A stretch of 64,000 bases of DNA from Dissulfurirhabdus thermomarina. Its GTDB lineage: Bacteria > Desulfobacterota > Dissulfuribacteria > Dissulfuribacterales > Dissulfurirhabdaceae. The stretch is taken from NCBI RefSeq assembly GCF_012979235.1, contig NZ_JAATWC010000001.1, forward strand, positions 62,001-126,000. Reading direction: 5' to 3'. The notes beneath the pieces are model-generated. The model searched no databases. It was not told the origin of the DNA and was given only the letters and a program-made list of their open reading frames with translations. Both the position numbers and the translations under genes were made by a program. Shown here piece after piece: positions 37,830 to 46,403 of this stretch. Position 1 is the stretch's first letter. Each line of letters begins with the position of its first letter.

Positions 37830-37847
37830 GCGGCGGGCTCGGCGGGG

Positions 37848-39203
37848 CTAATCCCCGTCTTCGGTCGTGCCGGAGACGATCTCTCCCACCAGGTCATAGG
37901 TGTGGGCCCCGGTGATCTTCACCGGGACCAGGCCGCCCGCCTCGGCCCGGCCGGCCGTGATGTAGACCACCCCGTCCACGTCGGGCGCCTGGTACCGGGT
38001 GCGGCCCTCGAGGAGGAGATCCGTCTCCCGGCTCACCCCTTCCACCAGGACCTCTTCCACCCGGCCCACCCGGCGGCGGTTGCGCTCCGCGGCGATCCCC
38101 GCCTGGAGGGACATGACCCGGTCCAGCCGCCGGGCCGCCACATCCCGGGCCACCTTGCCGCCCAGGGCGCCCGACGGCGCCCCCTCCTCGTCGGAGTAGG
38201 CGAAGGCCCCGAGGTGATCGAAACGCCACCGCTCCACGAACTCGAGGAGCGCCTCGAAGTCGTCCTCCCCTTCCCCCGGGAAGCCCACCATGACGGTGGT
38301 CCGGAGGGCCGCCTCCGGGAGGTGCTCCCGGATCCGGCCGAGGAGGGCGTCAAGGTCCCGTCGCCGGTAGCGGCGGCCCATCCGGGCGAGGATCCGGTCG
38401 CTGGCGTGCTGGACCGGGACGTCGAGGTAGGGGCAGATGCGCGGGTTATCCGCAATAATCTTCAATAAATTCGAGTTGATACCGTTAGGGTGAAGGTAGA
38501 GGAGACGGATCCAGGCGATCCCCGTCTCGGCCAGGAGGCGGCGGAGGAGAGCGGCGAGGTCCGATCCGCCGTCGCGGTAGGCGGTGAGGTCCTGGGCCAC
38601 CAAGGTCAATTCCTTGACACCCCTTTCCTCGAGGTCCCGGGCCTCCGCCACGAGGTCGGGAAGGGGGACGGGCCGCAGGGGGCCCCGGATCCGGGGGATG
38701 AGGCAATAGGTGCACCGGTTGTCGCACCCCTCGGCCACCCGGAGCCAGGCCCGCCAGGGGGGCGTGGTGAGGAACCGGGGGGCGGAGAGCGGAAGGCGGC
38801 CCGCCGGGGCCAGGTCCAGGAGGGGTCCCTCCCCGGCGGCCAGGCGCCGGACCAGGCCGGGGAGACCCGCCGGCCCCTCGGTGCCGAGGAAGGCGTCCAC
38901 CTCGGGCAGCTCCCGGAGGAGGGCCTCCCCGTAGCGCTGGACCAGGCAGCCCATGACCACGAGCCGCTGGCCCGGGCGCTTCATCTCGGCGGTCTCCAGG
39001 ACGGCCTCGATGGATTCCGAGACCGCCCGCTCGATGAAGGCGCAGGTGTTGACCACGAGGAGATCGGCGGTCTCCGGGCGGTCGGTGAGGTCGAAGCCCC
39101 CCTCCCGTTCTATGGCCCCGAGGGCCACCTCGGTGTCCACCTGGTTCTTCGCGCAGCCCAGGCTGACCACGTACAGTCTGGGCCGGGCCTTGGCTGGGTT
39201 CAT
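37848..39203 (-). CDS. rimO: Ribosomal protein S12 methylthiotransferase RimO
   Basis: Radical SAM enzyme adding a methylthio group to an Asp of ribosomal protein S12. The 451-residue product starts MNPAKARPRLYVVSLGCAKN. The N-terminal cluster Cys are in SLGCAKN, VNTCAFIE and MGCLVQRY. The radical SAM cluster is EGCDNRCTYCLIPRIRG near residue 150. A C-terminal TRAM domain completes it. An in-frame ATG at 39251 would add 16 residues encoded by repeat copy D, so 39203 is preferred. Confidence 0.96.
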   Translation of the reverse strand: MNPAKARPRLYVVSLGCAKNQVDTEVALGAIEREGGFDLTDRPETADLLVVNTCAFIERAVSESIEAVLETAEMKRPGQRLVVMGCLVQRYGEALLRELPEVDAFLGTEGPAGLPGLVRRLAAGEGPLLDLAPAGRLPLSAPRFLTTPPWRAWLRVAEGCDNRCTYCLIPRIRGPLRPVPLPDLVAEARDLEERGVKELTLVAQDLTAYRDGGSDLAALLRRLLAETGIAWIRLLYLHPNGINSNLLKIIADNPRICPYLDVPVQHASDRILARMGRRYRRRDLDALLGRIREHLPEAALRTTVMVGFPGEGEDDFEALLEFVERWRFDHLGAFAYSDEEGAPSGALGGKVARDVAARRLDRVMSLQAGIAAERNRRRVGRVEEVLVEGVSRETDLLLEGRTRYQAPDVDGVVYITAGRAEAGGLVPVKITGAHTYDLVGEIVSGTTEDGD

Positions 39204-39208
39204 GAATG

Positions 39209-39350
39209 TGGCCTCGTAAGTGGATGGCTCAGCGGGAATCGCCAAGGACAAGGCGCGACCGTCGCGGGGAACGAGGCGTCGCCGGGGACCGCGGGGAGCC
39301 CCGAGGGGCTTGAAGCACCACCGTCATCGGCGATTGTCGCGACGCCACCA
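39209..39350 (+). repeat. Dispersed MITE-like repeat, copy D
   Basis: About 142 bp: TGGCCTCGTAAGTGGATGGC, AGCGGGAATCGCCAAGGACA, AGGCGCGACCGTCGCGGGGA, and terminal TCGGCGATTGTCGCGACGCC. The central palindrome has drifted to a GGGGAGCCCCGAGGGGCT-like segment. Orientation matches copy A. It occupies the gap between the rimO start and the panD stop. Confidence 0.8.
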
Positions 39351-39359
39351 TGGAGGGGA

Positions 39360-39737
39360 TCAGGCGGACCAGGGGTCCACCTTGCGGCGGGCGACCCGGT
39401 TGTGTTCGTCCACCCACACGAGGATGCTTTGGCCCGACGGGATCTCCTCGGGGGCGTAGAGGCCGTAGGAGGCGATGATGACGAGGTCCCCCGGGCTGCC
39501 CTTCCGGGCCGCGGCCCCGTTGAGGCAGACCGTCCCGGAACCGGGGCGGTCCCCCTTGATGACGTAGGTCTCGAAGCGTTCCCCGGTGGAGATGTTGTAG
39601 ACCCGGACCTGCTCGTAGGGGAGGAGGCCGGCCGCCTCCATGAGGTCCGGGTCCAGGGAAAGGCTTCCCTCGTAGTCCAGCCGGGCCTCGGTCACCCGGG
39701 CCCGGTGGATCTTGGAATTCAGCATGGTGCGCAGCAT
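39360..39737 (-). CDS. panD: Aspartate 1-decarboxylase precursor
   Basis: Makes beta-alanine for pantothenate; a pyruvoyl enzyme that cleaves itself. The 125-residue proenzyme starts MLRTMLNSKIHRARVTEARL. The self-cleavage site is Gly24-Ser25 in DYEGSLSLD. GERFETYVIKGDRPGSGTVC and NGAAARKGSPGDLVII form the active site. panC lies 102 bp upstream on the same strand, with an AT-rich spacer containing a TATAAT on the minus strand. Confidence 0.97.
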   Translation of the reverse strand: MLRTMLNSKIHRARVTEARLDYEGSLSLDPDLMEAAGLLPYEQVRVYNISTGERFETYVIKGDRPGSGTVCLNGAAARKGSPGDLVIIASYGLYAPEEIPSGQSILVWVDEHNRVARRKVDPWSA

Positions 39738-39839
39738 GGGTTCGGTTCCTCGAACCGGGGGCGGCCGCCCGGCACGCAGTGACGTGGCGGGGGGCGCGCG
39801 CCGGTTCGTTTGGAATTTTTTATAAATTATAACCCGGCG

Positions 39840-40712
39840 CTAGTCCGCCCGCATCGGCCCGGTCGGGCAGGGTTCCAGGATCGTGTTGTCGATGAGCCGG
39901 GTCTTGCCCACCCAGACCGCCAGCGCCAGCAGGGTGGGGCCGGCCAGCCGCTTCACCGGCCGGAGGGTCTCCGGGTCCCCGACGAAGACGTAGTCGATGC
40001 GGGTGCCGGGGGCGGAGCGGATGTGGGCCGCCACGGCGGCCTCGATCCGTCCCGCCTCCCGCTCTCCCTCCCGCACCAGGCGGGCGGCCAGTTCCAAAGA
40101 CGAGAAGAGGGAGAGGGCCGAACGGCGCTCTTCCGGCGAGAGGTAGGTGTTCCGGGAGCTCATGGCCAGCCCGTCGGGTTCCCGCACCACGGGGTGGGCG
40201 AGGATCTCCACCGGGAGGTCGAGGTCCGCCGCCATCCGGCGCACCACCTGGAGCTGCTGGAAGTCCTTGGCGCCGAAGACCGCCACGTCCGGGCGGACGA
40301 TGTTGAAGAGCTTGGCCACCACGGTGCAGACCCCGCGGAAGTGCCCGGGCCTGGAGGCCCCGCACAGGCCCGCGGCGAGATCCGTCACCTCCACCCAGGT
40401 CTGGTACCCGGCCGGGTACATCTCCTCGGCCGGGGGGGCGAAGAGGCAGTCCACGCCCCGGGCCTCCGCCAGGGCGGCGTCCCGCTCGAGGTCCCGCGGG
40501 TAGCGGGCGAGGTCCTCCGACGGACCGAACTGGGCCGGGTTCACGAAGAGGCTCACCACCACCCGGTCGGCCGCCTTCCGGGCCATGTCCATGAGGGAGA
40601 GGTGCCCCTCGTGGAAGTAGCCCATGGTGGGGACGAGGGCGATGCGGCGGCCCTCGGCCCGCCAGCGGTCGGCGGCCCGGCGCATGGACGACTTTTCCGT
40701 GAGGATGTCCAC
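39840..40712 (-). CDS. panC: Pantothenate synthetase
   Basis: Joins pantoate and beta-alanine using ATP. The 290-residue product has a GTG start behind GGGGAGG (MDILTEKSSMRRAADRW). Core motifs are VPTMGYFHEGHLSLMDMA (HIGH-like), VVSLFVNPAQFGPSEDL, FGAKDFQQLQVVRRM and a KMSKS-like REPDGLAMSSRNTYLSPEER. Together with panD it supplies pantothenate. It is divergent from the pilus operon, 250 bp away. Confidence 0.97.
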   Translation of the reverse strand: MDILTEKSSMRRAADRWRAEGRRIALVPTMGYFHEGHLSLMDMARKAADRVVVSLFVNPAQFGPSEDLARYPRDLERDAALAEARGVDCLFAPPAEEMYPAGYQTWVEVTDLAAGLCGASRPGHFRGVCTVVAKLFNIVRPDVAVFGAKDFQQLQVVRRMAADLDLPVEILAHPVVREPDGLAMSSRNTYLSPEERRSALSLFSSLELAARLVREGEREAGRIEAAVAAHIRSAPGTRIDYVFVGDPETLRPVKRLAGPTLLALAVWVGKTRLIDNTILEPCPTGPMRAD

Positions 40713-40837
40713 CTCGGCCTCCCCGGCGCCGGTTCCTGGTTTCCTTCTGGCCCCCGGGAGGGGGCCCGGACCGGTGCCGGTCGATTTATACCTCGTCCCG
40801 GCCCCGGCTGCACCCCGTCCCGCCTCTGCCGGCGGGT

Positions 40838-40853
40838 TGGCGGGGTTTTTGCT
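40838..40853 (+). promoter_or_regulatory. Sigma-54 type -24/-12 promoter of the pilus operon
   Basis: TGGCGG (40838-40843) and TTGCT (40849-40853) match the consensus TGGCAC-N5-TTGCW, with GG and GC exactly 12 bp apart. Transcription would start near 40864, 100 bp before the pilus ATPase gene. A PilR/NtrC-type activator is encoded at the right end of the window. The same bases form part of a CCCGCC/GGCGGG hairpin followed by T5, so a terminator-like reading is the alternative. Confidence 0.5.
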
Positions 40854-40962
40854 ATCGAAACAAGGGCATCGTGCCGATAAGCCGGAGAGCGAAGGACGGC
40901 CTTCGGGGGGCGGGGCGGTGCGCCCGGCGTTCCGGTCCTGGGCCGGCGGGACGGTTCACGAC

Positions 40963-42609
40963 ATGGCAGAGCAACGACCCCCCATAGGGAAACTCCTCAA
41001 GGACCACGGGCTCGTCTCCGAGGAACAGATCCAGTACGCCCTCCAGGAACAGCGGGCCACCGGGGAACGGCTCGGGGAGTGCCTCATGCGGCTCGGCCTC
41101 GTCACCGACGCCGAGGTGGCCCGGGCCCTGGCCCAGCAGAGCGGGCATCCCTTCGTAGACCTGCGGACCTTCCTCCCCCGCGCGGAGAACCTCGAGCGCC
41201 TTCCGGCCCAGGTCGCCCGGGACCAGAAGATCCTCCCCCTCTACAACGAAGAAGGAAGGCTCCACGTGGCCGTGGCCGACCCCTACGACCCGCGTCCCCG
41301 GGACGTGGTCTTCCGGCTCACGGGGGGCTTCCCCGAGATCCACGTCGGTGCGGAAGGGGAACTCGGCAAGGTCATCGAGCGGTTCTACTACCTCCTCGAG
41401 CACCCGCTGGACGAGCAGATCGAGGAGATGGCGGAGCGGCTTCGCCGTGACCCCGCCGGGGACCTGGACGTGGGCCGGATGGTGGACATGCTGCTCGCCG
41501 CCGCCATCAGCCAGCGGGCCACCGACGTCCACGTGAGCCCCAGCGACCGCACCGTCCGAGTGATGTTCCGGGTGGACGGTGTCACGGGCCCGGCCTACAT
41601 CTTCCCCATAGGCCTCCACAACCGGCTGGTCACCAACATCAAGGTCCGGTCGGGGATGGACATCTCCGAGCAGCGAAAACCCCAGGACGGGCGGATGTCC
41701 TTCGAATTTCTGGGAGACGCCTTCGACATCCGCGTCTCCACCGTGCGGTCCCAGTTCGGGGAGAACCTGGTGCTCCGGCTCCTGCCCGCCCGCGGCGGGA
41801 CCTTCCTCGGTATCGCCGATCTCGGGTTCGAGCCCGAGGAGCTGGCCAAGGCCCGGGAGCTCTTCGGCCTCCCCTACGGCATGGTGTTGGTCACCGGCCC
41901 CACCGGGAGCGGCAAGACCACCACCCTCTACGCCGGGCTGCGCGGGATGGACGCCATCAGCAAGAACATCCTCACCGTGGAGGACCCCATCGAGTACGAG
42001 TTCCTCCTGATCCACCAGACCCAGGTGAACGAGCGGGCGGGCTACACCTTCGCCTCCGCCATCCGGACCTTCCTCCGCCAGGACCCGGACGTGATCCTCG
42101 TGGGGGAGATCCGGGACGAGGAGACGGCGGTGCTCGCCACCCGGGCGGCGCTCACCGGGCACCTGGTGCTCTCCACCCTCCACACCAACAACGCCCTGGG
42201 CGCCGTGGCCCGGCTCCGAGACCTCGGGATCTCGCCCTATCTCCTCTCCACCTCCCTGGCCGGGATCCTGGCCCAGCGGCTGGTGCGCCGGCTCTGCTAC
42301 CGGTGCAAGGAGCGGTACCAGCCCGACAAGCACGTGCTGCGGCGCTACGGACTCCCGGAGGACGGGGAATACTACAAGGGGAAGGGCTGTGAATTCTGCC
42401 GCGGCACCGGGTACCTCGGCCGGATCGCCGTGGTGGAGATCCTCTCCATGAGCCGGGAGCTCCTTCGGCTCATCGCGGAGGAGGCCCCCATGGGGGCCAT
42501 CGAAGACCAGGCCCGGGCCGAGGGGTTCCGGGATCTCGTCGAGATCGGGAAGAAGAAGGTGCTGGCCGGGGAGACCAGCCTCGACGAGATGCAGCGGGTG
42601 CTCGGCTGA
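40963..42609 (+). CDS. MshE/GspE-type secretion ATPase
   Basis: Hexameric ATPase powering pilus or pseudopilus assembly; 548 residues. The N-terminus has two MshEN-like repeats, IGKLLKDHGLVSEEQIQYAL and RLGECLMRLGLVTDAEVARA, of the type that binds cyclic di-GMP in MshE. Walker A is VTGPTGSGKTTTLYA and Walker B is DPDVILVGEIRDEETA. The zinc motif is CYRCKERYQ with CEFCRGTGYLGR. The ATG at 40963 is chosen because upstream frame has no family sequence. First gene of a ten-gene operon. Confidence 0.93.
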   Translation: MAEQRPPIGKLLKDHGLVSEEQIQYALQEQRATGERLGECLMRLGLVTDAEVARALAQQSGHPFVDLRTFLPRAENLERLPAQVARDQKILPLYNEEGRLHVAVADPYDPRPRDVVFRLTGGFPEIHVGAEGELGKVIERFYYLLEHPLDEQIEEMAERLRRDPAGDLDVGRMVDMLLAAAISQRATDVHVSPSDRTVRVMFRVDGVTGPAYIFPIGLHNRLVTNIKVRSGMDISEQRKPQDGRMSFEFLGDAFDIRVSTVRSQFGENLVLRLLPARGGTFLGIADLGFEPEELAKARELFGLPYGMVLVTGPTGSGKTTTLYAGLRGMDAISKNILTVEDPIEYEFLLIHQTQVNERAGYTFASAIRTFLRQDPDVILVGEIRDEETAVLATRAALTGHLVLSTLHTNNALGAVARLRDLGISPYLLSTSLAGILAQRLVRRLCYRCKERYQPDKHVLRRYGLPEDGEYYKGKGCEFCRGTGYLGRIAVVEILSMSRELLRLIAEEAPMGAIEDQARAEGFRDLVEIGKKKVLAGETSLDEMQRVLG

Positions 42610-43811
42610 TGGCGACCTTTTCCTACGAGGCCCTGGACCGCGACGGGAACCGGCTCCGCGAGAGCGGGGACTTCGCCTCCCCGGCGGAGCTCTTCGTCAC
42701 CCTCCGGCAGCGGGGGCTGAGCCTCCTCCGCTACCGGCGGCGCCTCTTCCCGGGTCTCTCCTTGGAGCGGGGGCGCGTGCGCCGGCTCGTCCTCGCCGAG
42801 TTCTTCCGGAACCTGGCCCTGCTCCTCCGGGGCGGAGTCCCCCTCATGCAGGCCCTCGAGGACCTGGAGGCCAGCCCCGGCGACAAGGCGCTCAAGCGGA
42901 TCCTCACCCGAGTGGTGGCCGACGTCCGAAACGGCCGGATGTTCTCCGAGGCCCTCCGCGCCCACAGGGGGATCTTTCCCCGGATCGTCCTCGCCCTGGT
43001 CGCCATCGGCGAAGAGACCGGGAGCCTCGACCGGACCCTGGACGACGCGGGGCGCCACATCGAGCGGGTCCACGAGATCATCACCAGCACCAAGCGGGCC
43101 CTCATGTACCCCACCTTCGTGGTGGTCCTCATGCTGGTCGCCTTCTCGGTCTGGATCTTCTACGTGTTGCCCAAGATGTTGGACCTCTTCCAGGGACTGG
43201 GGCTCAAGGAGCTGCCCGCGGCCACGGTGTTCCTCATCGCCACCGTGGACGTCTGCCAGCGGTGGTGGCCGGTGGTGCCGATCTTCATCGCCTTGTTCGC
43301 GGCCCTCCGCCTGGCCGCCAGGGCGCACCCGGACCTCAAGTTCTACTGGGACGCCGCCGCCGCCCGGACCCCGGTCTTCGGGCGCATCGTCAAGGCCTCA
43401 GCCCTGGCCTTCTTCTTCGAGTATCTGTCGCTGCTCGCCTCGGCGGGCATCGACATCCTCAAGAGCCTCGATCTCATGGAGGATTCGGTGGGACACGAGG
43501 AACTCCGGCGCGGCATCCGGCGGGTCCGCGAGGACGTGATGGCCGGCTTCGGGCTCACCGAGGCCTTCGGCCGGGTGACCTTCTTCGATCCCTTCGTGCT
43601 CCGGATGGTGGGCGTCGGCGAGCAGACGGGGAACCTCCCCGAGCAGTTCCTGATCCTCGCCCGGCGGTACATGGACGAGGTGGACAAGCTCGTGGACACC
43701 CTTTCCCGCACCCTCGAGCCCATCCTCATCGTCTTTGCAGGGATCATCTTCCTGCTGGTGGCCCTGGGCCTCATCGGGCCCATCTACCAGATGGTGGGGC
43801 AGATCAAATGA
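42609..43811 (+). CDS. MshG/GspF-type inner-membrane platform protein
   Basis: Inner-membrane platform on which the ATPase acts. The 400-residue protein has two T2SSF domains, the first around GGVPLMQALEDLEASPGDKA and the second around SAGIDILKSLDLMEDSVGHE. Three membrane helices lie at about residues 175-195, 215-240 and 370-395. Family motif AIGEETGSLDRTLDD and VGEQTGNLPEQ repeats are clear. It overlaps the ATPase gene by one base and the next gene by four. Confidence 0.93.
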   Translation: MATFSYEALDRDGNRLRESGDFASPAELFVTLRQRGLSLLRYRRRLFPGLSLERGRVRRLVLAEFFRNLALLLRGGVPLMQALEDLEASPGDKALKRILTRVVADVRNGRMFSEALRAHRGIFPRIVLALVAIGEETGSLDRTLDDAGRHIERVHEIITSTKRALMYPTFVVVLMLVAFSVWIFYVLPKMLDLFQGLGLKELPAATVFLIATVDVCQRWWPVVPIFIALFAALRLAARAHPDLKFYWDAAAARTPVFGRIVKASALAFFFEYLSLLASAGIDILKSLDLMEDSVGHEELRRGIRRVREDVMAGFGLTEAFGRVTFFDPFVLRMVGVGEQTGNLPEQFLILARRYMDEVDKLVDTLSRTLEPILIVFAGIIFLLVALGLIGPIYQMVGQIK

Positions 43812-45031
43812 ACGGATTCGGCGACTACATCCAGTATTTCGGCCTCCGGGAGGCGCCCTTCCGCCTCTCCCCCGACCCGGAATTCTTCTTCCCGGCCCGG
43901 CCCCACGTGGCGGCCAAGGAGGTGCTCAAGTACGGGATCGGGCGCGGGGAGGGGTTCCTGGTGCTCATCGGGACCGCCGGGACCGGAAAGACCCTGCTCC
44001 TTCGGATGCTGCTCCAGGAACTCGATCCCAAGAAACAGCCCGCCGTCCTGCTCTCACCGGCGGTGGGCCCGGAGGGGCTCCTCCATCTCCTCCTGGAAGA
44101 GCTCGACGCGGACGATCCCGGGGTGCAGGACCGAGGCATCCTGCTCAAGCGCTTCCAGGACGCGATGCTCGACCTCGCCGAGCAGGGGCGGGAGCTCCTC
44201 GTCGTGGTGGACGAGGCCCAGAATGTTCCACGTGAAACACTGGAGCAGCTCCGGCTCCTGTCGAACCTCGAGACCCGCCGTGAAAAGCTTCTCCAGATCG
44301 TCCTGGTGGGCCAGCCGGAGCTGGAAGATGTGCTGGCGGACCCGGCCCTGGGACAGCTGACCCAGCGCGTGGCCGTCAAGGAGGTGCTGCGGCCGCTCAG
44401 CCGGGAAGAGACGGCGGAGTACGTGGCCTTCCGCCTGGCCAAGGCGGGCCGCGGCGACATGCGCCTGGACCGGCGGACCCTGGACCGGGTCTACGAGCGG
44501 ACGAAGGGGATCCCGAGGCTCGTCAACCGCCTCATGGACCGGGCCCTCCTCATGGCCTGCGCGGCCGGGAAGGGGCGGGTGGGGACCCGGGAGGTCCAGG
44601 AGTCGGGCGAGACGGTCCCCATGCCGGCGGGTGTGGTGGCCGAGGCGTCCCGGTGGCGCCGGGCGGCGGCCCTTGCCGTGCTTTCGATGACGCTCCTGGC
44701 CGGCGGCTTCGTGGCGGGGCGGATGCTCCAGGCCGACACCGGGGAACAGGCGGCCCGGCCCGCCGTCGCCCGGGAGGCCAAGGCGCCCGGGGGCGACGTG
44801 CTCCGCGTGGTGGCGCACCGCGCCTACGTGCGAAGCGGGCCGGGGAAGGCCTTCGACCCGGTGGCCCTGGCGGCAGCCGGACAGGTCCTCCGGGCAGAGG
44901 GGCGCCAGGCGGACTGGTGGCGGGTGGCCGTCCATGGCTCGGACGGTGCCGAGATCCCCGGTTGGATCCACGACAGCGTCGTTTCGGCGCGGGAGGATGC
45001 GGGCAGTGGCGCGAAGAAGATGGATCGTTGA
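43808..45031 (+). CDS. MshM/GspA (ExeA)-type AAA ATPase with C-terminal SH3b domain
   Basis: A 407-residue protein. The N-terminus YFGLREAPFRLSPDPEFFFP is the ExeA/MshM signature. Walker A is LIGTAGTGKTLLLRML, Walker B is LLVVVDEAQN, and a winged tail domain ends near 260. A transmembrane helix lies at about 283-305. The periplasmic part is an SH3b-like domain (LRVVAHRAYVRSGPGKAFDP ... WWRVAV ... PGWIHDSVV). Such proteins help the secretin pass peptidoglycan. A perfect parS site is embedded in the codons for NVPRET next to Walker B. Confidence 0.9.
   Translation: MNGFGDYIQYFGLREAPFRLSPDPEFFFPARPHVAAKEVLKYGIGRGEGFLVLIGTAGTGKTLLLRMLLQELDPKKQPAVLLSPAVGPEGLLHLLLEELDADDPGVQDRGILLKRFQDAMLDLAEQGRELLVVVDEAQNVPRETLEQLRLLSNLETRREKLLQIVLVGQPELEDVLADPALGQLTQRVAVKEVLRPLSREETAEYVAFRLAKAGRGDMRLDRRTLDRVYERTKGIPRLVNRLMDRALLMACAAGKGRVGTREVQESGETVPMPAGVVAEASRWRRAAALAVLSMTLLAGGFVAGRMLQADTGEQAARPAVAREAKAPGGDVLRVVAHRAYVRSGPGKAFDPVALAAAGQVLRAEGRQADWWRVAVHGSDGAEIPGWIHDSVVSAREDAGSGAKKMDR
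44224..44239 (+). other. parS centromere site (ParB-binding)
   Basis: TGTTCCACGTGAAACA is a perfect match to the bacterial parS consensus TGTTNCACGTGAAACA and equal to the site first found in B. subtilis spo0J. It lies in frame inside the pilus AAA-ATPase gene, where most relatives read DEAQNLS rather than DEAQNVP. It is about 10.4 kb from dnaN. I see no other copy in the window. Confidence 0.9.
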
Positions 45032-46400
45032 ACCGGCGGGCGCGGGGCGCTGGCGCCGGACCTGGATGGCGGGCGGGCGGCGGCCGGTCTTCGGCCTCCC
45101 GGAGGAGGTGGGCGCCGCGGACCTCGCGGCCCGGGGCGCCGACGTGTTCGTGGCCGGATTCCAGAAGGCCGCCGTCACCCGGGGCCAGTTTCCGGCGGCC
45201 GGGAGGGGGATCCTGGCCCTGCACGTGGACGAGCGGGTGCGGCAGGCCGGGTACTTCGGGCCCGAGGAGCCCCTCCTCCACCGCTGGAAGGTCTTGGGGC
45301 GGCGGGGCCCCCAGCTCGTCCTCTCGGTCCTTTCGTGCTCGGAGGCGGAGCTGCATCGGATCTGGGACGAGTTCCCCGAAGGGGCCGCGGAGGGGATCCG
45401 CCGCCAGGTCCCGGCGGTGGCCGCCGTGGCGGCGCTCGCCGGCCGGCTCATCCGGGAGCCCGTCCTGGTGGCGGATTTCGGGGCGTCCCATCTCACCCTG
45501 GTGGCCGCCGAGGGCGGCATCCCCGCCTACGCCCAGGTGGTGCCCTACAGCGAGCCGCAGCGGCCGGAACCCGAGGCGGTCGCGCCCGCCGTTGCCTTCG
45601 CCGTGCAGGCCGTGCAGCGGCAGACCGGCCTCCGGGTGGCGGGGGTCCTGCCGGTGGGCCCCCTCCGGGGGGCCTGCCCGCCCCGGCCGGCGCCCGGGGT
45701 GGAGATTGTCGAGCCCGACTGGGCCGCCGTTGTGGGGCCGGCCGCGGCGGCCGCCGCCCCGGAGGCGCCGGCCCTCTACGGCGCCCCCTTCGTGGACCCG
45801 GCCCTGGACCTCCTGCCCGCGGCCCGGCGTTGGGCCAGGGCCTGGCTGGACGCCCTCCCGCCCCTGGCCGCGGGTCTCGGCGCCGGCGCGCTGGCCCTCG
45901 CCGTGGCAGCCGCGGTCCTCTTCGTCCAGGCCCGGCACCTCGAGGACGTCTACATGGCGCGGTACCGGCAGCTCCAGCAGGAGCGCCGGGCCTTCGAGGC
46001 CGGGCTCCCGGCCCCGGACCGAAAGGCAGACCTGGAACGCCTCTTGGCCATCCGGGCCAGGAAGGCCGGGGAACCGGACCTCGACCAGGTCCTCGTCCGG
46101 CTGGCCGAGGCGGTCCCGAATGGGGTCAAGGTGGTGCGGCTCCAGGTCCGGCGGGAAGGGGCGGGCTCGGGACGCGCGGCCCCGGAGGTGAAGGACCCGG
46201 CCCGCCTCCTCGACCGGCCCCTGATCCTGGAGGCCGAGATGGTCACCCAAGGGGGGTTCTCCACGGTCGGGGCCCGGTTCGACCGGTTGGAGCGCGGCCT
46301 CGATCCGGCCTTCGATTTGAAGAAAATCGGCTGGATGTACGATGAAGAGAGTGCGGAGGGATATCTCTCCTGCCGTTTGATCCCCAGGAGGGCGCACTAG
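45006..46400 (+). CDS. MshI/GspL-like assembly protein (PilM-PilN-type)
   Basis: About 464 residues from GTG at 45006, spaced 9 nt from GGGAGG; ATG at 44997 is also possible. The first 290 residues form an actin-like ATPase-type fold: beta strands with LVADFGASHLTLVAAEGG and a late ALYGAPFVDPALDLLP. A transmembrane helix (about 310-330) is followed by a coiled coil (YRQLQQERRAFEAGL) and a periplasmic PilN-like domain with IRARKAGEPDLDQVLVRLAE. It would connect the ATPase ring to the periplasmic alignment complex. It overlaps the previous gene by 26 bp. Confidence 0.8.
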   Translation: MARRRWIVEPAGAGRWRRTWMAGGRRPVFGLPEEVGAADLAARGADVFVAGFQKAAVTRGQFPAAGRGILALHVDERVRQAGYFGPEEPLLHRWKVLGRRGPQLVLSVLSCSEAELHRIWDEFPEGAAEGIRRQVPAVAAVAALAGRLIREPVLVADFGASHLTLVAAEGGIPAYAQVVPYSEPQRPEPEAVAPAVAFAVQAVQRQTGLRVAGVLPVGPLRGACPPRPAPGVEIVEPDWAAVVGPAAAAAAPEAPALYGAPFVDPALDLLPAARRWARAWLDALPPLAAGLGAGALALAVAAAVLFVQARHLEDVYMARYRQLQQERRAFEAGLPAPDRKADLERLLAIRARKAGEPDLDQVLVRLAEAVPNGVKVVRLQVRREGAGSGRAAPEVKDPARLLDRPLILEAEMVTQGGFSTVGARFDRLERGLDPAFDLKKIGWMYDEESAEGYLSCRLIPRRAH

Positions 46401-46403
46401 GAC

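Noticed and set aside
40819-40850. Rho-independent terminator (CCCGCC/GGCGGG plus T5) in the panC-pilus gap
   Set aside because: No plus-strand gene ends nearby, and the same bases give a well-spaced sigma-54 promoter. Kept only as an alternative reading.
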